In this document: in pieces, positions 45,490-53,808 of the stretch | Position numbering within the stretch: the stretch's first letter is position 1 | Layout of the letters: every line of letters starts with the position of its first letter | Assembly (NCBI GenBank): GCA_016706865.1 | Contig: JADJIS010000002.1 | Coordinates: 496,001 to 560,000 of the forward strand | DNA: 64,000 nt | Origin: Bacteroidota bacterium | GTDB lineage: Bacteria > Bacteroidota > Bacteroidia > Chitinophagales > BACL12 | Direction: 5' to 3' | Position numbers and translations under genes: made by a program | The notes under the pieces: generated by a model | What the model was told of the DNA's origin: nothing | The model's input: the letters and a program-made list of their open reading frames with translations, nothing else | Databases searched by the model: none

Positions 45490-47370
45490 TTACATGTCAG
45501 TATTATTTTTAACTACTCCCGTTTTCATTCCGTATAATGACAATAATCTCATATTATTTAAAATAACACCCGGTCTGTCGAAAACCATGTATTGATTTCC
45601 AAATCTTTTATGTAAAATATTTTTTTTGGATGTAGAATATAAAATTACATACGGTTGCTCTTCATAAATTATTCTTTGCAATTCCTTTTCCATCGGAATA
45701 CGTTTTGAATCGTCCAGAGTATATTTAATAGAATCAATCAGAGCATCCGTTTCTGCGTTTCCAAATCCCACATAATTAGATCCGCCTGAAATATAAGAGG
45801 AGGTATGCCATATCTGAGTATAATCTTCCGGAAATGAACCCGAAGCCCAGGCACTTGCATACATATCAAAATCATGTTTTCTTAATTGTTCTTTCAATGT
45901 ATTTGCTTCCACTCCTATAGGAATTAATACAACTCCGGCCTTATAAGCAGCTTCCACAACCATATTTATCATATCCACAACAAATTTTTGTCCCGATTGA
46001 TATTTAAATTCAATTTCCATTTGAATTTTTTCTCCGTCCACTTCCTTGTCCCGGATATTATTGCCATCGGTGTCTTTCCAACCGGCCTCATCCAATAATT
46101 TTTTAGCTGCTTCCACATCAAACGGAATTAAAGGCAAGTCATTATTGTATTCTTTTTTTAATGGCGAAATAGTTCCATTTTGTCGTTTGGCATATCCGTA
46201 AGAAACTACACGAATTATTTCTTCAACCGGAACTAAATAAGCCATTGCTCTTCGCACCTTAGCATCTGTGAAATATTTTTTATGTGTGGTTCCATCCGGT
46301 TTCAAATTCATCCCGATATAATTAAAACTGAAATTATCGGTAAACTGAATATTATAATTTTTATTAAAATCAGGTTCCTGCATTAATTCCAGAACCGATG
46401 CAGTTGGGAGCCAGGTAGTCGCGTCAAAGGTTTGTGCTCTTATTTCAAGTTTTTGAGAATTTGGATCCTTGTCCAGTTTAAATATTATTTTTTCCGGGAA
46501 GGATGTTTCATATGCTGTTGGATCAGTGAGTTTTTGTGTCCAGTGATTTTTTTTGCGTTCCAGCGTTAATGTTTGTCCGGGAGTCCACTCCACAACTTTA
46601 TATGGTCCTGAACCATTTAAAAAATTAACGTCACTTCCGTATTTCGGATCATTAAAGTTATTTGCCCAGGCAGCTAATTTTTGTTCGCCATCAGCATTAA
46701 ATGTACTGTCGTTAAACTGTTCAAAACTATATTGCGCAAGAATATTTTGGGGATCATAATAACTGCGTTGAATTATCGGAAAATCAGTTAGAAATGCAAC
46801 ATTCAGAATATATTCTTTTTTCATTACAATGGTGAAAGAGAATTTATCGTTAGGATCAGCAACCACATTTTTGATATTTTCAAAATAGGATTTTAAGGAG
46901 GGATTATTTGTGAGCGGACACTTATTTGCTTTAAGCATAAATATGGCATCTTCTGCAGTTATTTGCTCACCGTTGTCCCAGGTAGCATCTTTTCTAAGAG
47001 TGTAGGAATAACTCAAATTATCTGCGGAAATTTTCGGCATGGAAACAGCAAGATCAGGACAAATTCCAAGATTTATTATATCATTTCTCAAAATAAAGTT
47101 ACTGGTATATTGTAATACCCAACTGCGGGATGCTGTTCCTCCATTGGTTGGATGCAGGTTATCCGGATCGCCAACCCAGTGATTCACCACTACATTTTCT
47201 TTGCTCCATTCCGGCAAAATGCTGTCGGCATCAGGAAGTAAAATATATTTAACATTTTCGGTGATGCCCACAGTTTCAGTATCTCCGCCATTTTTGTTGT
47301 TACCACAGGAGTTAAAGACCGCAACTGTGAAAATTATAAAACTGATCCGGGAAAGGGTAACTATTTTCAT
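45490..47370 (-). CDS. Peptide ABC transporter substrate-binding lipoprotein (OppA/DppA-like)
   Basis: A 626-residue SBP_bac_5-type protein. The lipobox is FNSC (Cys22). A DNLHPTNGG opening, the YSYTLRKDATWDNGEQITAED strand-helix, VRRAMAYLVPVEEI and LLDEAGWKDTDGN are typical of oligopeptide-binding proteins. It anchors in the envelope and delivers peptides to the OppB/OppC pair directly downstream (65 bp). It could bind another ligand, because this family also carries sugars and nickel. Confidence 0.87.
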   Translation of the reverse strand: MKIVTLSRISFIIFTVAVFNSCGNNKNGGDTETVGITENVKYILLPDADSILPEWSKENVVVNHWVGDPDNLHPTNGGTASRSWVLQYTSNFILRNDIINLGICPDLAVSMPKISADNLSYSYTLRKDATWDNGEQITAEDAIFMLKANKCPLTNNPSLKSYFENIKNVVADPNDKFSFTIVMKKEYILNVAFLTDFPIIQRSYYDPQNILAQYSFEQFNDSTFNADGEQKLAAWANNFNDPKYGSDVNFLNGSGPYKVVEWTPGQTLTLERKKNHWTQKLTDPTAYETSFPEKIIFKLDKDPNSQKLEIRAQTFDATTWLPTASVLELMQEPDFNKNYNIQFTDNFSFNYIGMNLKPDGTTHKKYFTDAKVRRAMAYLVPVEEIIRVVSYGYAKRQNGTISPLKKEYNNDLPLIPFDVEAAKKLLDEAGWKDTDGNNIRDKEVDGEKIQMEIEFKYQSGQKFVVDMINMVVEAAYKAGVVLIPIGVEANTLKEQLRKHDFDMYASAWASGSFPEDYTQIWHTSSYISGGSNYVGFGNAETDALIDSIKYTLDDSKRIPMEKELQRIIYEEQPYVILYSTSKKNILHKRFGNQYMVFDRPGVILNNMRLLSLYGMKTGVVKNNTDM

Positions 47371-47475
47371 GATATAATTTTTACTTGAACCACCAAAGTA
47401 AATGAATTTGGTTCATTTTTTAAACCTTAACACTATTAAATTGTATTATTACTTTTACTTGACAATAGATTTAAC

Positions 47476-48372
47476 ATGCAAAAGATTCTGATAACAGGTG
47501 GTTCGGGTTTGATAGGACGGCGTTTGACCGAAATTTTAGTGGCGGGAGGTTACCACATAAATTGGTTGAGCAGAAGTAAAAAAACGATACCCGGTGTTAC
47601 TGTTTTTTTGTGGGATATTGATAAGGGATTTTTGGAAGAAAGTGCTTTTAGTGGGGTGGATGTTATTATTCATTTGGCCGGAGAGGGAATTGCCGACGAA
47701 AGATGGACAACATCCCGAAAAAAAATGATCATTGAAAGCAGAACAAAAAGTACGGATCTCCTGATAAAAAAACTACGTGAAATTCCCAATCAGATAAAAA
47801 CCGTTATTTGCGCATCTGCGATCGGGTTTTATGAAACTAATGCCAATTCCATAATAAATGAAGAAAATAAGTCGGGAACAGGGTTTCTCAGCGAATCGGT
47901 TTCTATATGGGAAAGCAGCACTAAAAATTTTGAAACTCTACCAATAAAACTCGCCACTATTCGAATTGGAATTGTTTTATCAAAAAAAGGTGGCGCCTAT
48001 AAAGAATTGATCCAAACAAAGCCCATGGGAATATTACCCCTTATGGGAAATGGCAAACAAATTTATTCGTGGATTCATATTGACGATGTTTGTGGTATTT
48101 TTTTATTCGTTTTGGAAAATAAACTTCATGGAATATTTAATGCAGTTGCCCCTAATCAGGTCTCCCAAAAAACAATAATGCAAACAGTAAAAAAGTATTC
48201 CAAAGGATTTCAAATAATTGTTCCGGTTCCTGCTTTTGGATTAAAATTGATTTTAGGCGAAATGAGCAATGCAGTTTTAAATTCTCAAAAAATAAGCGGC
48301 GATAAAATAATTAACGCAGGTTATAAATTTAAATTCCCGAACATCGAAGATGCGATCAATGATCTGGAATGA
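47476..48372 (+). CDS. TIGR01777-type NAD-dependent epimerase
   Basis: A 298-residue SDR-fold protein with the nucleotide-binding ITGGSGLIGRRLTEIL (5-20). Further motifs are DVIIHLAGEGIADERW, SRTKSTDLLIKKL and the C-terminal LILGEMSNAVLNSQKISGDK tail, all characteristic of the family that includes YfcH and the plant chloroplast-division factor GC1. The substrate is unknown. It is divergent from the opp cluster and convergent with the VWA gene. Confidence 0.88.
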   Translation: MQKILITGGSGLIGRRLTEILVAGGYHINWLSRSKKTIPGVTVFLWDIDKGFLEESAFSGVDVIIHLAGEGIADERWTTSRKKMIIESRTKSTDLLIKKLREIPNQIKTVICASAIGFYETNANSIINEENKSGTGFLSESVSIWESSTKNFETLPIKLATIRIGIVLSKKGGAYKELIQTKPMGILPLMGNGKQIYSWIHIDDVCGIFLFVLENKLHGIFNAVAPNQVSQKTIMQTVKKYSKGFQIIVPVPAFGLKLILGEMSNAVLNSQKISGDKIINAGYKFKFPNIEDAINDLE

Positions 48373-48441
48373 GTAATGAGTTATGCCCGCCCGAAAGACC
48401 CGGTCGGACGGGAGTATTGAGTTTGTTCCTACTCGGATTAA

Positions 48442-48602
48442 AACCCAGAACCCAGAACCCAGAACCCAGAACTCAGAACCCAGAACCCAGAACTCAGAAC
48501 CCAGAACTCAGAACCCAGAACCCAGAACCCAGAACCCAGAACTCAGAACCCAGAACCCAGAACCCAGAACTCAGAACTCAGAACTCAGAACCCCGAACTC
48601 AT
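48442..48602. repeat. Heptanucleotide tandem array (AACYCAG), about 23 units
   Basis: Uninterrupted 7 bp units from 48442; unit position 4 is C or T, and only the last two units deviate. It fills most of the spacer between two convergent genes, and the last unit overlaps the TGA stop (48599-48601) of the VWA gene. Because 7 is not a multiple of 3, all frames stay open, and the 'coding' signals here are artefacts of the repeat. Confidence 0.95.
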
Positions 48603-50566
48603 TTATTCGCCGCAAGCCCTGTGCAAGTTTTCAGCATATTGATAAAATCTTCGCGATAACCGTAGGTATCTAAACCTCTGGCTGAATTTGCCAATTTAAT
48701 TGCCTCTTCATAGGTAGCATCTCCTTTATATTCGCTGTCTCTTAATATCATTCCAAATTCAATTACTGCACTCGCAAAACGGAAATTATCACTTGTGGAT
48801 GCCAATGGAATAGCTTTAGAGGAAAGTGATTTTTCTATTAATTTACTTGTTTCACTATTAGGTGCCTTGAATCTCAATTTTAATGTCATGATCTCATCGG
48901 TGTTGTATGCATTTTTGTTTACTTCGGTGGTTTGATATTTTAAAGTTTCACCAGATGGTTTTTCATTGGAACCACTTGGTTGATATTGATTTGCACGTAA
49001 TTTAATTTCATACATTGCGGTAACGCGATGTCCTGCACCGAGTTCACCGGCATCTTTTGCATCGTTATCAAAATCTTCATTATTTAAAGTTCTGTTCTCA
49101 TAACCGATCAAACGATATTCTTCAACCAAAGCAGGATTAAATTCGATCTGAATTTTTACATCTTTTGCAATGGTAAATAGGGTTCCGCGCATATCGGTAG
49201 TAAATACTTTTTTTGCTTCTTTTTCATCGTCGATATAATAGTAGGCGCCATTTCCATTATCAGCAATGGATTCCATTTTACTGTCTTTATAATTTCCTAA
49301 ACCGAATCCACATATCGTTAAAAATACCCCGGTTTTTCTTTTTTCTTCTACAAGGCGTGTCATTTCCGCATCGCTGCTTGTGCCAACATTAAAATCGCCA
49401 TCTGAACATAAAATAACTCTGTTATTTCCTTCCGGTATTAAATTTTTTACTGCTATATCATAAGCGAGTTTTATACCTGCACCACCTGCGGTACTTCCAC
49501 CGGCTTCGAGATTATTTATTGCGTCTTTTATTTTCTGTTTATTTGAGCAAGTTGTGGATGGTAAAACTTCTCCTGCGGCACCTGCATATACTACAATTGC
49601 AACTCTGTCTTTTTCATTTAAATTATCTATCAATGAAATTAAAGAATGTTTAACGAGTGGTAATTTATTGGGATCCTGCATACTGCCACTTACATCAATT
49701 AAAAAAACAAGATTGGATGCATCGGCTTCAGAATAATCAATTTCCTTTCCCTGTAATCCAACCATAATTAATTTTGTTGATTTATTCCAGGGACATTCAC
49801 TCATTTCATAATTAATGGAAAATGGATCATTGCCTTTTGGTTTGTTATAGGTGTAATCAAAATAATTCACCATTTCTTCAATACGCACAGCATCTTTTGG
49901 AGGAACTTGTCCGTTATTAATAAATCTGCGGATATTAGAATAGGATGCATTGTCAACATCAATGGAAAATGTAGATAAGGGATTGCCGATCACCTTTTTA
50001 AAAATATTTTCATTTATGGCATTATAGGATTCTGTATTAAAATCGGGCCCATAATCGGCTTCAATTCCCTCATAAGTGGCATCAGCCATATAGATTTGGC
50101 CAGAATAACTTTGATTTGCTTCTACTTTTTTGTAGCTTTTATCTTCTCTTTTTTGCGGTGAAATTCCTGTTTCCGAATCCTCTTTTTCCCTGATTACCAT
50201 TTCCTCTATTATGATCTCCGTTTGTAATTTAACATCCAATTTTAATTGATCATTATTTTTTAATTCTATTTTTTTCTCTACCAAAACATAATTTTCTTTA
50301 AAGAATGTTATTTGATATTTATCCGCTTCCAGATTTGAGAAAATATAATTTCCCAAAGAATCGCTTGTAGTTTCCGTTTTTCCCTTTTCGGATTTTATTT
50401 CAATAGTTGCATTGGCGATAGGATTGCCAAAATCAACATCCGTAATTACACCACTAATGGTTGCAGTACCCGTCAATGGCAATGAATTGTTTTTTTTGCC
50501 TCCGGCGATAATTATTCCGGTGAGCAATAAAATTGTAACTCCCGAAAAAAGAATGATCCTTTTCAT
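48599..50566 (-). CDS. VWA-domain protein with carboxypeptidase-regulatory-like N-terminus
   Basis: A 655-residue exported or membrane-anchored protein. An N-terminal helix (9-22) is followed by a CarboxypepD_reg-like beta domain (about 33-115), a VWF-N-type segment ending YSNIRRFINNGQVPPKDAVR, and a VWA domain with an intact MIDAS (DVSGSM, 291-296). A C-terminal DUF3520-like region closes the protein. It resembles YfbK-like proteins. It probably binds partners through a divalent metal at the envelope. Confidence 0.87.
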   Translation of the reverse strand: MKRIILFSGVTILLLTGIIIAGGKKNNSLPLTGTATISGVITDVDFGNPIANATIEIKSEKGKTETTSDSLGNYIFSNLEADKYQITFFKENYVLVEKKIELKNNDQLKLDVKLQTEIIIEEMVIREKEDSETGISPQKREDKSYKKVEANQSYSGQIYMADATYEGIEADYGPDFNTESYNAINENIFKKVIGNPLSTFSIDVDNASYSNIRRFINNGQVPPKDAVRIEEMVNYFDYTYNKPKGNDPFSINYEMSECPWNKSTKLIMVGLQGKEIDYSEADASNLVFLIDVSGSMQDPNKLPLVKHSLISLIDNLNEKDRVAIVVYAGAAGEVLPSTTCSNKQKIKDAINNLEAGGSTAGGAGIKLAYDIAVKNLIPEGNNRVILCSDGDFNVGTSSDAEMTRLVEEKRKTGVFLTICGFGLGNYKDSKMESIADNGNGAYYYIDDEKEAKKVFTTDMRGTLFTIAKDVKIQIEFNPALVEEYRLIGYENRTLNNEDFDNDAKDAGELGAGHRVTAMYEIKLRANQYQPSGSNEKPSGETLKYQTTEVNKNAYNTDEIMTLKLRFKAPNSETSKLIEKSLSSKAIPLASTSDNFRFASAVIEFGMILRDSEYKGDATYEEAIKLANSARGLDTYGYREDFINMLKTCTGLAANK

Positions 50567-50711
50567 AATTAAATATTTTATGGTTATTAAATTGTTTCGG
50601 GAGGGAGATGCGAGAGAAATAAAAATTCCATAAGATCGGGAATTGTGAGGCGTGAATCCCTTTCATGGAGGCAGAATATTTTTAATCCAGGCTAGTGACT
50701 TGTGACCTTGG

Positions 50712-50820
50712 GTGAATAGTGAATAGAAGTGAGTATGATCCTCTAAGCATTGAAGCTATGGATATAGGCTCTAAACTTTTTTTCCGAGTCGAAGTATACT
50801 CACCACTCACTACTCACCAC
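50712..50820. repeat. Imperfect inverted repeat in the gene-free gap 50567-50901
   Basis: The left arm 50712-50736 is built of GTGAATA-type heptamers. The right arm, about 50796-50820, is its approximate reverse complement. They are separated by about 60 bp without a gene. The rest of this gap shows nothing I recognise except the heptamer array and the terminator to the right. Confidence 0.5.
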
Positions 50821-50839
50821 TTACCACTCCCCACCTCAC
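50798..50839. repeat. Degenerate heptanucleotide array (ACTCACY), about 6 units
   Basis: Units 50798, 50805, 50812, 50819, 50826 and 50833 are each 7 bp: ACTCACC, ACTCACT, ACTCACC, ACTTACC, ACTCCCC and ACCTCAC. The period is clear; the later units have drifted. Confidence 0.65.
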
Positions 50840-50852
50840 GATTTCGGTGCTC

Positions 50853-50880
50853 AAAAAAAAAGACCCTTTCGGGCCTTTCT
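50853..50880 (-). terminator. Terminator of the 50902 lipoprotein gene
   Basis: On the minus strand an AAAGGCCC/GGGTCTTT-type stem around GAAA is followed by a long T-run (complement of 50853-50861). It lies 21 bp past the stop. Confidence 0.7.
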
Positions 50881-50901
50881 AAAATATTATTCTTTAATTA
50901 A

Positions 50902-51240
50902 TCAATCCAAAAGCATATCAATAAATACCAGATCGCCACCAACGTCTTTGGCTTTGCGAACGGTGTCCCCTTCGTGGGAAACAACAATTCTGATTACAAT
51001 ATCGTCGCTACCTCTTGCCATTAAATACATAGGCTCGCCTATCGTAGCAAAAACATCTTGTTTCCAAGAGCCTTTTTGGGCATAAACGGTCTCTGGAGTT
51101 CCGTCAGCTCTTAAAAAAGTTACATCAAATTCATCACCGGTTACACGGTAAGTGATCTTTTTTGTGTCTGGTAATACTTCTTCATTACAAGCCTGGAATA
51201 GAAAAAAACTAGCTATCAAACACAGAATTAAATTCTTCAT
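50902..51240 (-). CDS. Small putative lipoprotein
   Basis: A 112-residue protein with a lipoprotein signal (FFLFQAC, Cys18). The mature part is a short beta-rich domain (KITYRVTGDEFDVTFLRADG, IVIRIVVSHEGDTVRKA) of unknown function. A strong terminator follows. Confidence 0.65.
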   Translation of the reverse strand: MKNLILCLIASFFLFQACNEEVLPDTKKITYRVTGDEFDVTFLRADGTPETVYAQKGSWKQDVFATIGEPMYLMARGSDDIVIRIVVSHEGDTVRKAKDVGGDLVFIDMLLD

Positions 51241-51369
51241 ACCTTCTTAGTTTTAATTGGAGGACTAAGATACCACAATCAGAATGTGAATTGTATTAGC
51301 AATGGGACAGTGAATGTGACATGGTATTTGGGGAGTATTTTGCACACTTTAAAACTAAAAATGTCCGTT

Positions 51370-52314
51370 TTATGGCGTTTTTGACATTTTTTCAAAGGTA
51401 GAATCATATTCTTTCATCAAATTTTGTATGATTTCTGACGCGGGTAAAATCTCTTTAATTGTTGCACTTATCTGTCCTATCTCCAATTCTCCTTCCTCTA
51501 ATTCTCCCAGAAACATGCCCTTCTTAGCGCGACCTCTTCCTAATAACATTTTCAGTTCCTCCACAGTGGCTTTATTTATATACGCTTTTTCCACTTGGGC
51601 ATAAAACTCATTTTTTATCATCCGAACCGGTGTTATCTCCTTTAAGGTAAGCACCGTAGAACCCTCATCGGTATTGATTATCCTTTGTTTAAAATTTTCG
51701 TGGGCTGAACTTTCCAGACTTGCCGCAAATCTGCTTCCTACCTGAACTCCCTCGGCACCAAGTGCCATACATGCAAACATTGCCCGTCCATCTGCAATTC
51801 CTCCTGCTGCAATAACCGGAATATCCAAAGCATCGCTCACCATGGGAATCAGACATAAGGTAGTGGTCTCCTCACGTCCATTGTGACCTCCCGCTTCAAA
51901 TCCCTCGGCAACAACGGCATCACATCCGGCCTCCTGACTTTTCAAGGCGAATTTTTTACTGCTCACCACATGAACCACAGTAATTCCGTTATCTTTTAAC
52001 TTTTGGGTCCATGTTTTAGGATTTCCTGCGCTGGTAAAAACAATTTTTACTTCCTCCTCTATAATAATATTTATATGTTTATCAATATCAGGATATAATA
52101 ATGGAACATTCACACCAAATGGTTTTTTTGTTGCAGCCTTACATTTTTGAATATGTTCTCTCAAAACCTCCGGATACATACTTCCACTTCCTATCAACCC
52201 CAATCCCCCCGCTTCACTCACCGCACTCGCCAATCTCCACCCACTACACCAGATCATGCCCGCCTGCACAATGGGATATTTGATATTAAATAATTCTGTT
52301 ATTCTGGTTTTCAT
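51370..52314 (-). CDS. Nitronate monooxygenase/FabK-like FMN enzyme
   Basis: A 314-residue TIM-barrel flavoprotein of the NPD/2-nitropropane-dioxygenase family. Motifs are YPIVQAGMIW near the N-terminus, AEGFEAGGHNG (the FMN/His region), VIAAGGIADGRAMFACMALGA and GVQVGSRF. Such proteins oxidise nitronates or, as FabK, reduce enoyl-ACP; the sequence alone does not decide. The start is 10 bp from a heptamer array, placing the repeat in the 5' untranslated region. Confidence 0.85.
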   Translation of the reverse strand: MKTRITELFNIKYPIVQAGMIWCSGWRLASAVSEAGGLGLIGSGSMYPEVLREHIQKCKAATKKPFGVNVPLLYPDIDKHINIIIEEEVKIVFTSAGNPKTWTQKLKDNGITVVHVVSSKKFALKSQEAGCDAVVAEGFEAGGHNGREETTTLCLIPMVSDALDIPVIAAGGIADGRAMFACMALGAEGVQVGSRFAASLESSAHENFKQRIINTDEGSTVLTLKEITPVRMIKNEFYAQVEKAYINKATVEELKMLLGRGRAKKGMFLGELEEGELEIGQISATIKEILPASEIIQNLMKEYDSTFEKMSKTP

Positions 52315-52323
52315 TTGTAATTG

Positions 52324-52400
52324 TTAGGACGTAGGACATAGGACGTAGGACGTAGGACATAGGACATAGGACATAGGACATAGGACATAGGACATAGGAC
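52324..52400. repeat. Heptanucleotide tandem array (RTAGGAC), 11 units
   Basis: Units of 7 bp from 52324 (first unit TTAGGAC) to 52400, position 1 being G or A. It lies 10 bp upstream of the ATG of the FMN enzyme gene, so it would be transcribed as leader, or it would separate promoter from gene. Confidence 0.95.
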
Positions 52401-52550
52401 TATTTTAATTTAAGAGGTAAAATTAATTCCAATTCCAGATTTCAAATAGGAAATAAATTCTTTAATTAATAATGAAGCCCCCTTTTTTTAACCTTACACA
52501 CCTTCCTTCCTTTTTTATTCCTTAGATCCTTAACCTTCGATTCTTCGAAT

Positions 52551-52595
52551 CTTCTCCCTTCGAATCTTCAAAGGCTTCTCCCTTCGAATCTTCAA
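52551..52595. repeat. Two-copy 21 bp direct repeat in CTTC-rich DNA
   Basis: An identical 21 bp segment at 52551-52571 and 52575-52595, inside a run of CTTC-beginning words just downstream of the nucleotidyltransferase stop. Confidence 0.6.
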
Positions 52596-52599
52596 TTCT

Positions 52600-53607
52600 T
52601 CAATCGTAACTCTGACTCAAATCAATCTCCGTATTATCACCAATATTTAAACTCTGACTTAAACCTTTAATAAAAGTATCGCTTCCAATTACAGAATCGT
52701 GTAAAACCACATCATCAATTGTTGCATCATTTCCAATAATTGAATTGCGTACTATCGAATAATTTACGATCGTATTTTCACCTAAAGTTACATTAGGTCC
52801 TATGATAGAATTTTTAATATCACAATTTGCTGCAATGCTTACCGGCTCAATGATAATGGTGTTTTGGTAAGGCCAGATAATGTTTTGCGGGGGATGTAAT
52901 TTCTTTAATAAAATGGCATTTGTTTCTAATAAAATATCTTTTTTTCCGCAATCGTACCAATTCTGAATTTTAAATCCTTTGAAAATAATTCCCTGCTGAA
53001 TCATTAACATTAATGCATCTGTTAAATGATATTCTCCTTGTGTTTTAAATGCGTGTTTTATTATTTGTTCCAGTGCAATAAATAATTGTTCACTTTCTTT
53101 TATTTTGTATAATCCTACCAAAGCTAAATTAGATTTTGGTATGGATGGTTTTTCAATTACGCGTAAAATATTAAAATCTTCATCCACTTCCGCAACTCCA
53201 AATTCTCTGGGATCATCCACCTTTTTTAATCCGAGTGCAGAAGTTGATAATTGCATTACCGATTCTATATCTGCTTCGAAAATAGTATCTCCTAAAACAA
53301 TAAATAATTCCTCTTCCGGTTTAATAAATTCCCGTGTTAAATAAATTGCATGTCCTAACCCTTCACGTTTATTTTGAATTACAAAATGTGTAGATAAGTG
53401 AGGATAATTTTCCTTAACAAAAGACTCAATTTTTTCTCCTAAATACCCAATAACAAATATGAATTCCGTAAATCCAGCCTTCACCATACGGTCGATAATA
53501 AAACCAAGTATCGGTTTCCCGGCCACAGGTATCAATGGTTTTGGTTGTGAGTATGTGTGCGGTCTTAGTCGGGTTCCAACACCGGCAACGGGTATAATGG
53601 CCTTCAT
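52600..53607 (-). CDS. Sugar-1-phosphate nucleotidyltransferase with left-handed beta-helix
   Basis: A 335-residue enzyme. The nucleotidyltransferase domain carries AGVGTRLRPHTYSQPKPLIP (8-27), the signature that binds NTP and sugar phosphate, and IFVIGYLGEKI. After about residue 240 come hexapeptide-type repeats (IKNSIIGPNVTLG, IVNYSIVRNSIIGND), a beta-helix as in GlmU-like and RmlA-long enzymes. It probably makes an NDP-sugar for surface glycans; the sugar is unknown. The catalytic Lys follows the signature. Confidence 0.87.
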   Translation of the reverse strand: MKAIIPVAGVGTRLRPHTYSQPKPLIPVAGKPILGFIIDRMVKAGFTEFIFVIGYLGEKIESFVKENYPHLSTHFVIQNKREGLGHAIYLTREFIKPEEELFIVLGDTIFEADIESVMQLSTSALGLKKVDDPREFGVAEVDEDFNILRVIEKPSIPKSNLALVGLYKIKESEQLFIALEQIIKHAFKTQGEYHLTDALMLMIQQGIIFKGFKIQNWYDCGKKDILLETNAILLKKLHPPQNIIWPYQNTIIIEPVSIAANCDIKNSIIGPNVTLGENTIVNYSIVRNSIIGNDATIDDVVLHDSVIGSDTFIKGLSQSLNIGDNTEIDLSQSYD

Positions 53608-53620
53608 TTTTTTAATTGAG

Positions 53621-53635
53621 CGGCTAAGTTAGCCG
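53621..53635. promoter_or_regulatory. Palindrome in the divergent promoter region
   Basis: CGGCTAA (53621-53627) and TTAGCCG (53629-53635) flank one base, 14 bp upstream of the nucleotidyltransferase ATG. It could be an operator or an RNA hairpin near the ribosome binding site. Confidence 0.35.
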
Positions 53636-53681
53636 TTACTTTTTAATAGTAAAACGAATTTATGTGACAGTTTTTGCCTAT

Positions 53682-53715
53682 TTGTGATGAAATTTTTACA
53701 TTAATATTAAATTTG
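53682..53715 (+). promoter_or_regulatory. Probable Bacteroidota promoter of the CotH-like T9SS gene
   Basis: A perfect -7 box TAAATTTG (53708-53715) has a TTG -33 element at 53682-53684, spacing 23 bp, at the long end of the reported range. The leader to the ATG would be about 90 nt. Confidence 0.5.
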
Positions 53716-53808
53716 TGGTGCGAAAATCAAGCCGATAATAAAAAACTATCGTAAATTTATCAGTTCAAATCTTTTGCCCCTAAAACACCTAAACTAACAG
53801 CTAGGATC

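Noticed and set aside
48369..48673. Two open frames with PRTQNPE-type repeats across the heptamer array
   Set aside because: They are by-products of a 7 bp repeat that keeps frames open; there is no plausible start context and they overlap the end of the VWA gene.
48442..52400. CRISPR or telomere-like repeats from the heptamer arrays
   Set aside because: Units are 7 bp without spacers and lie inside a chromosome-like gene context.
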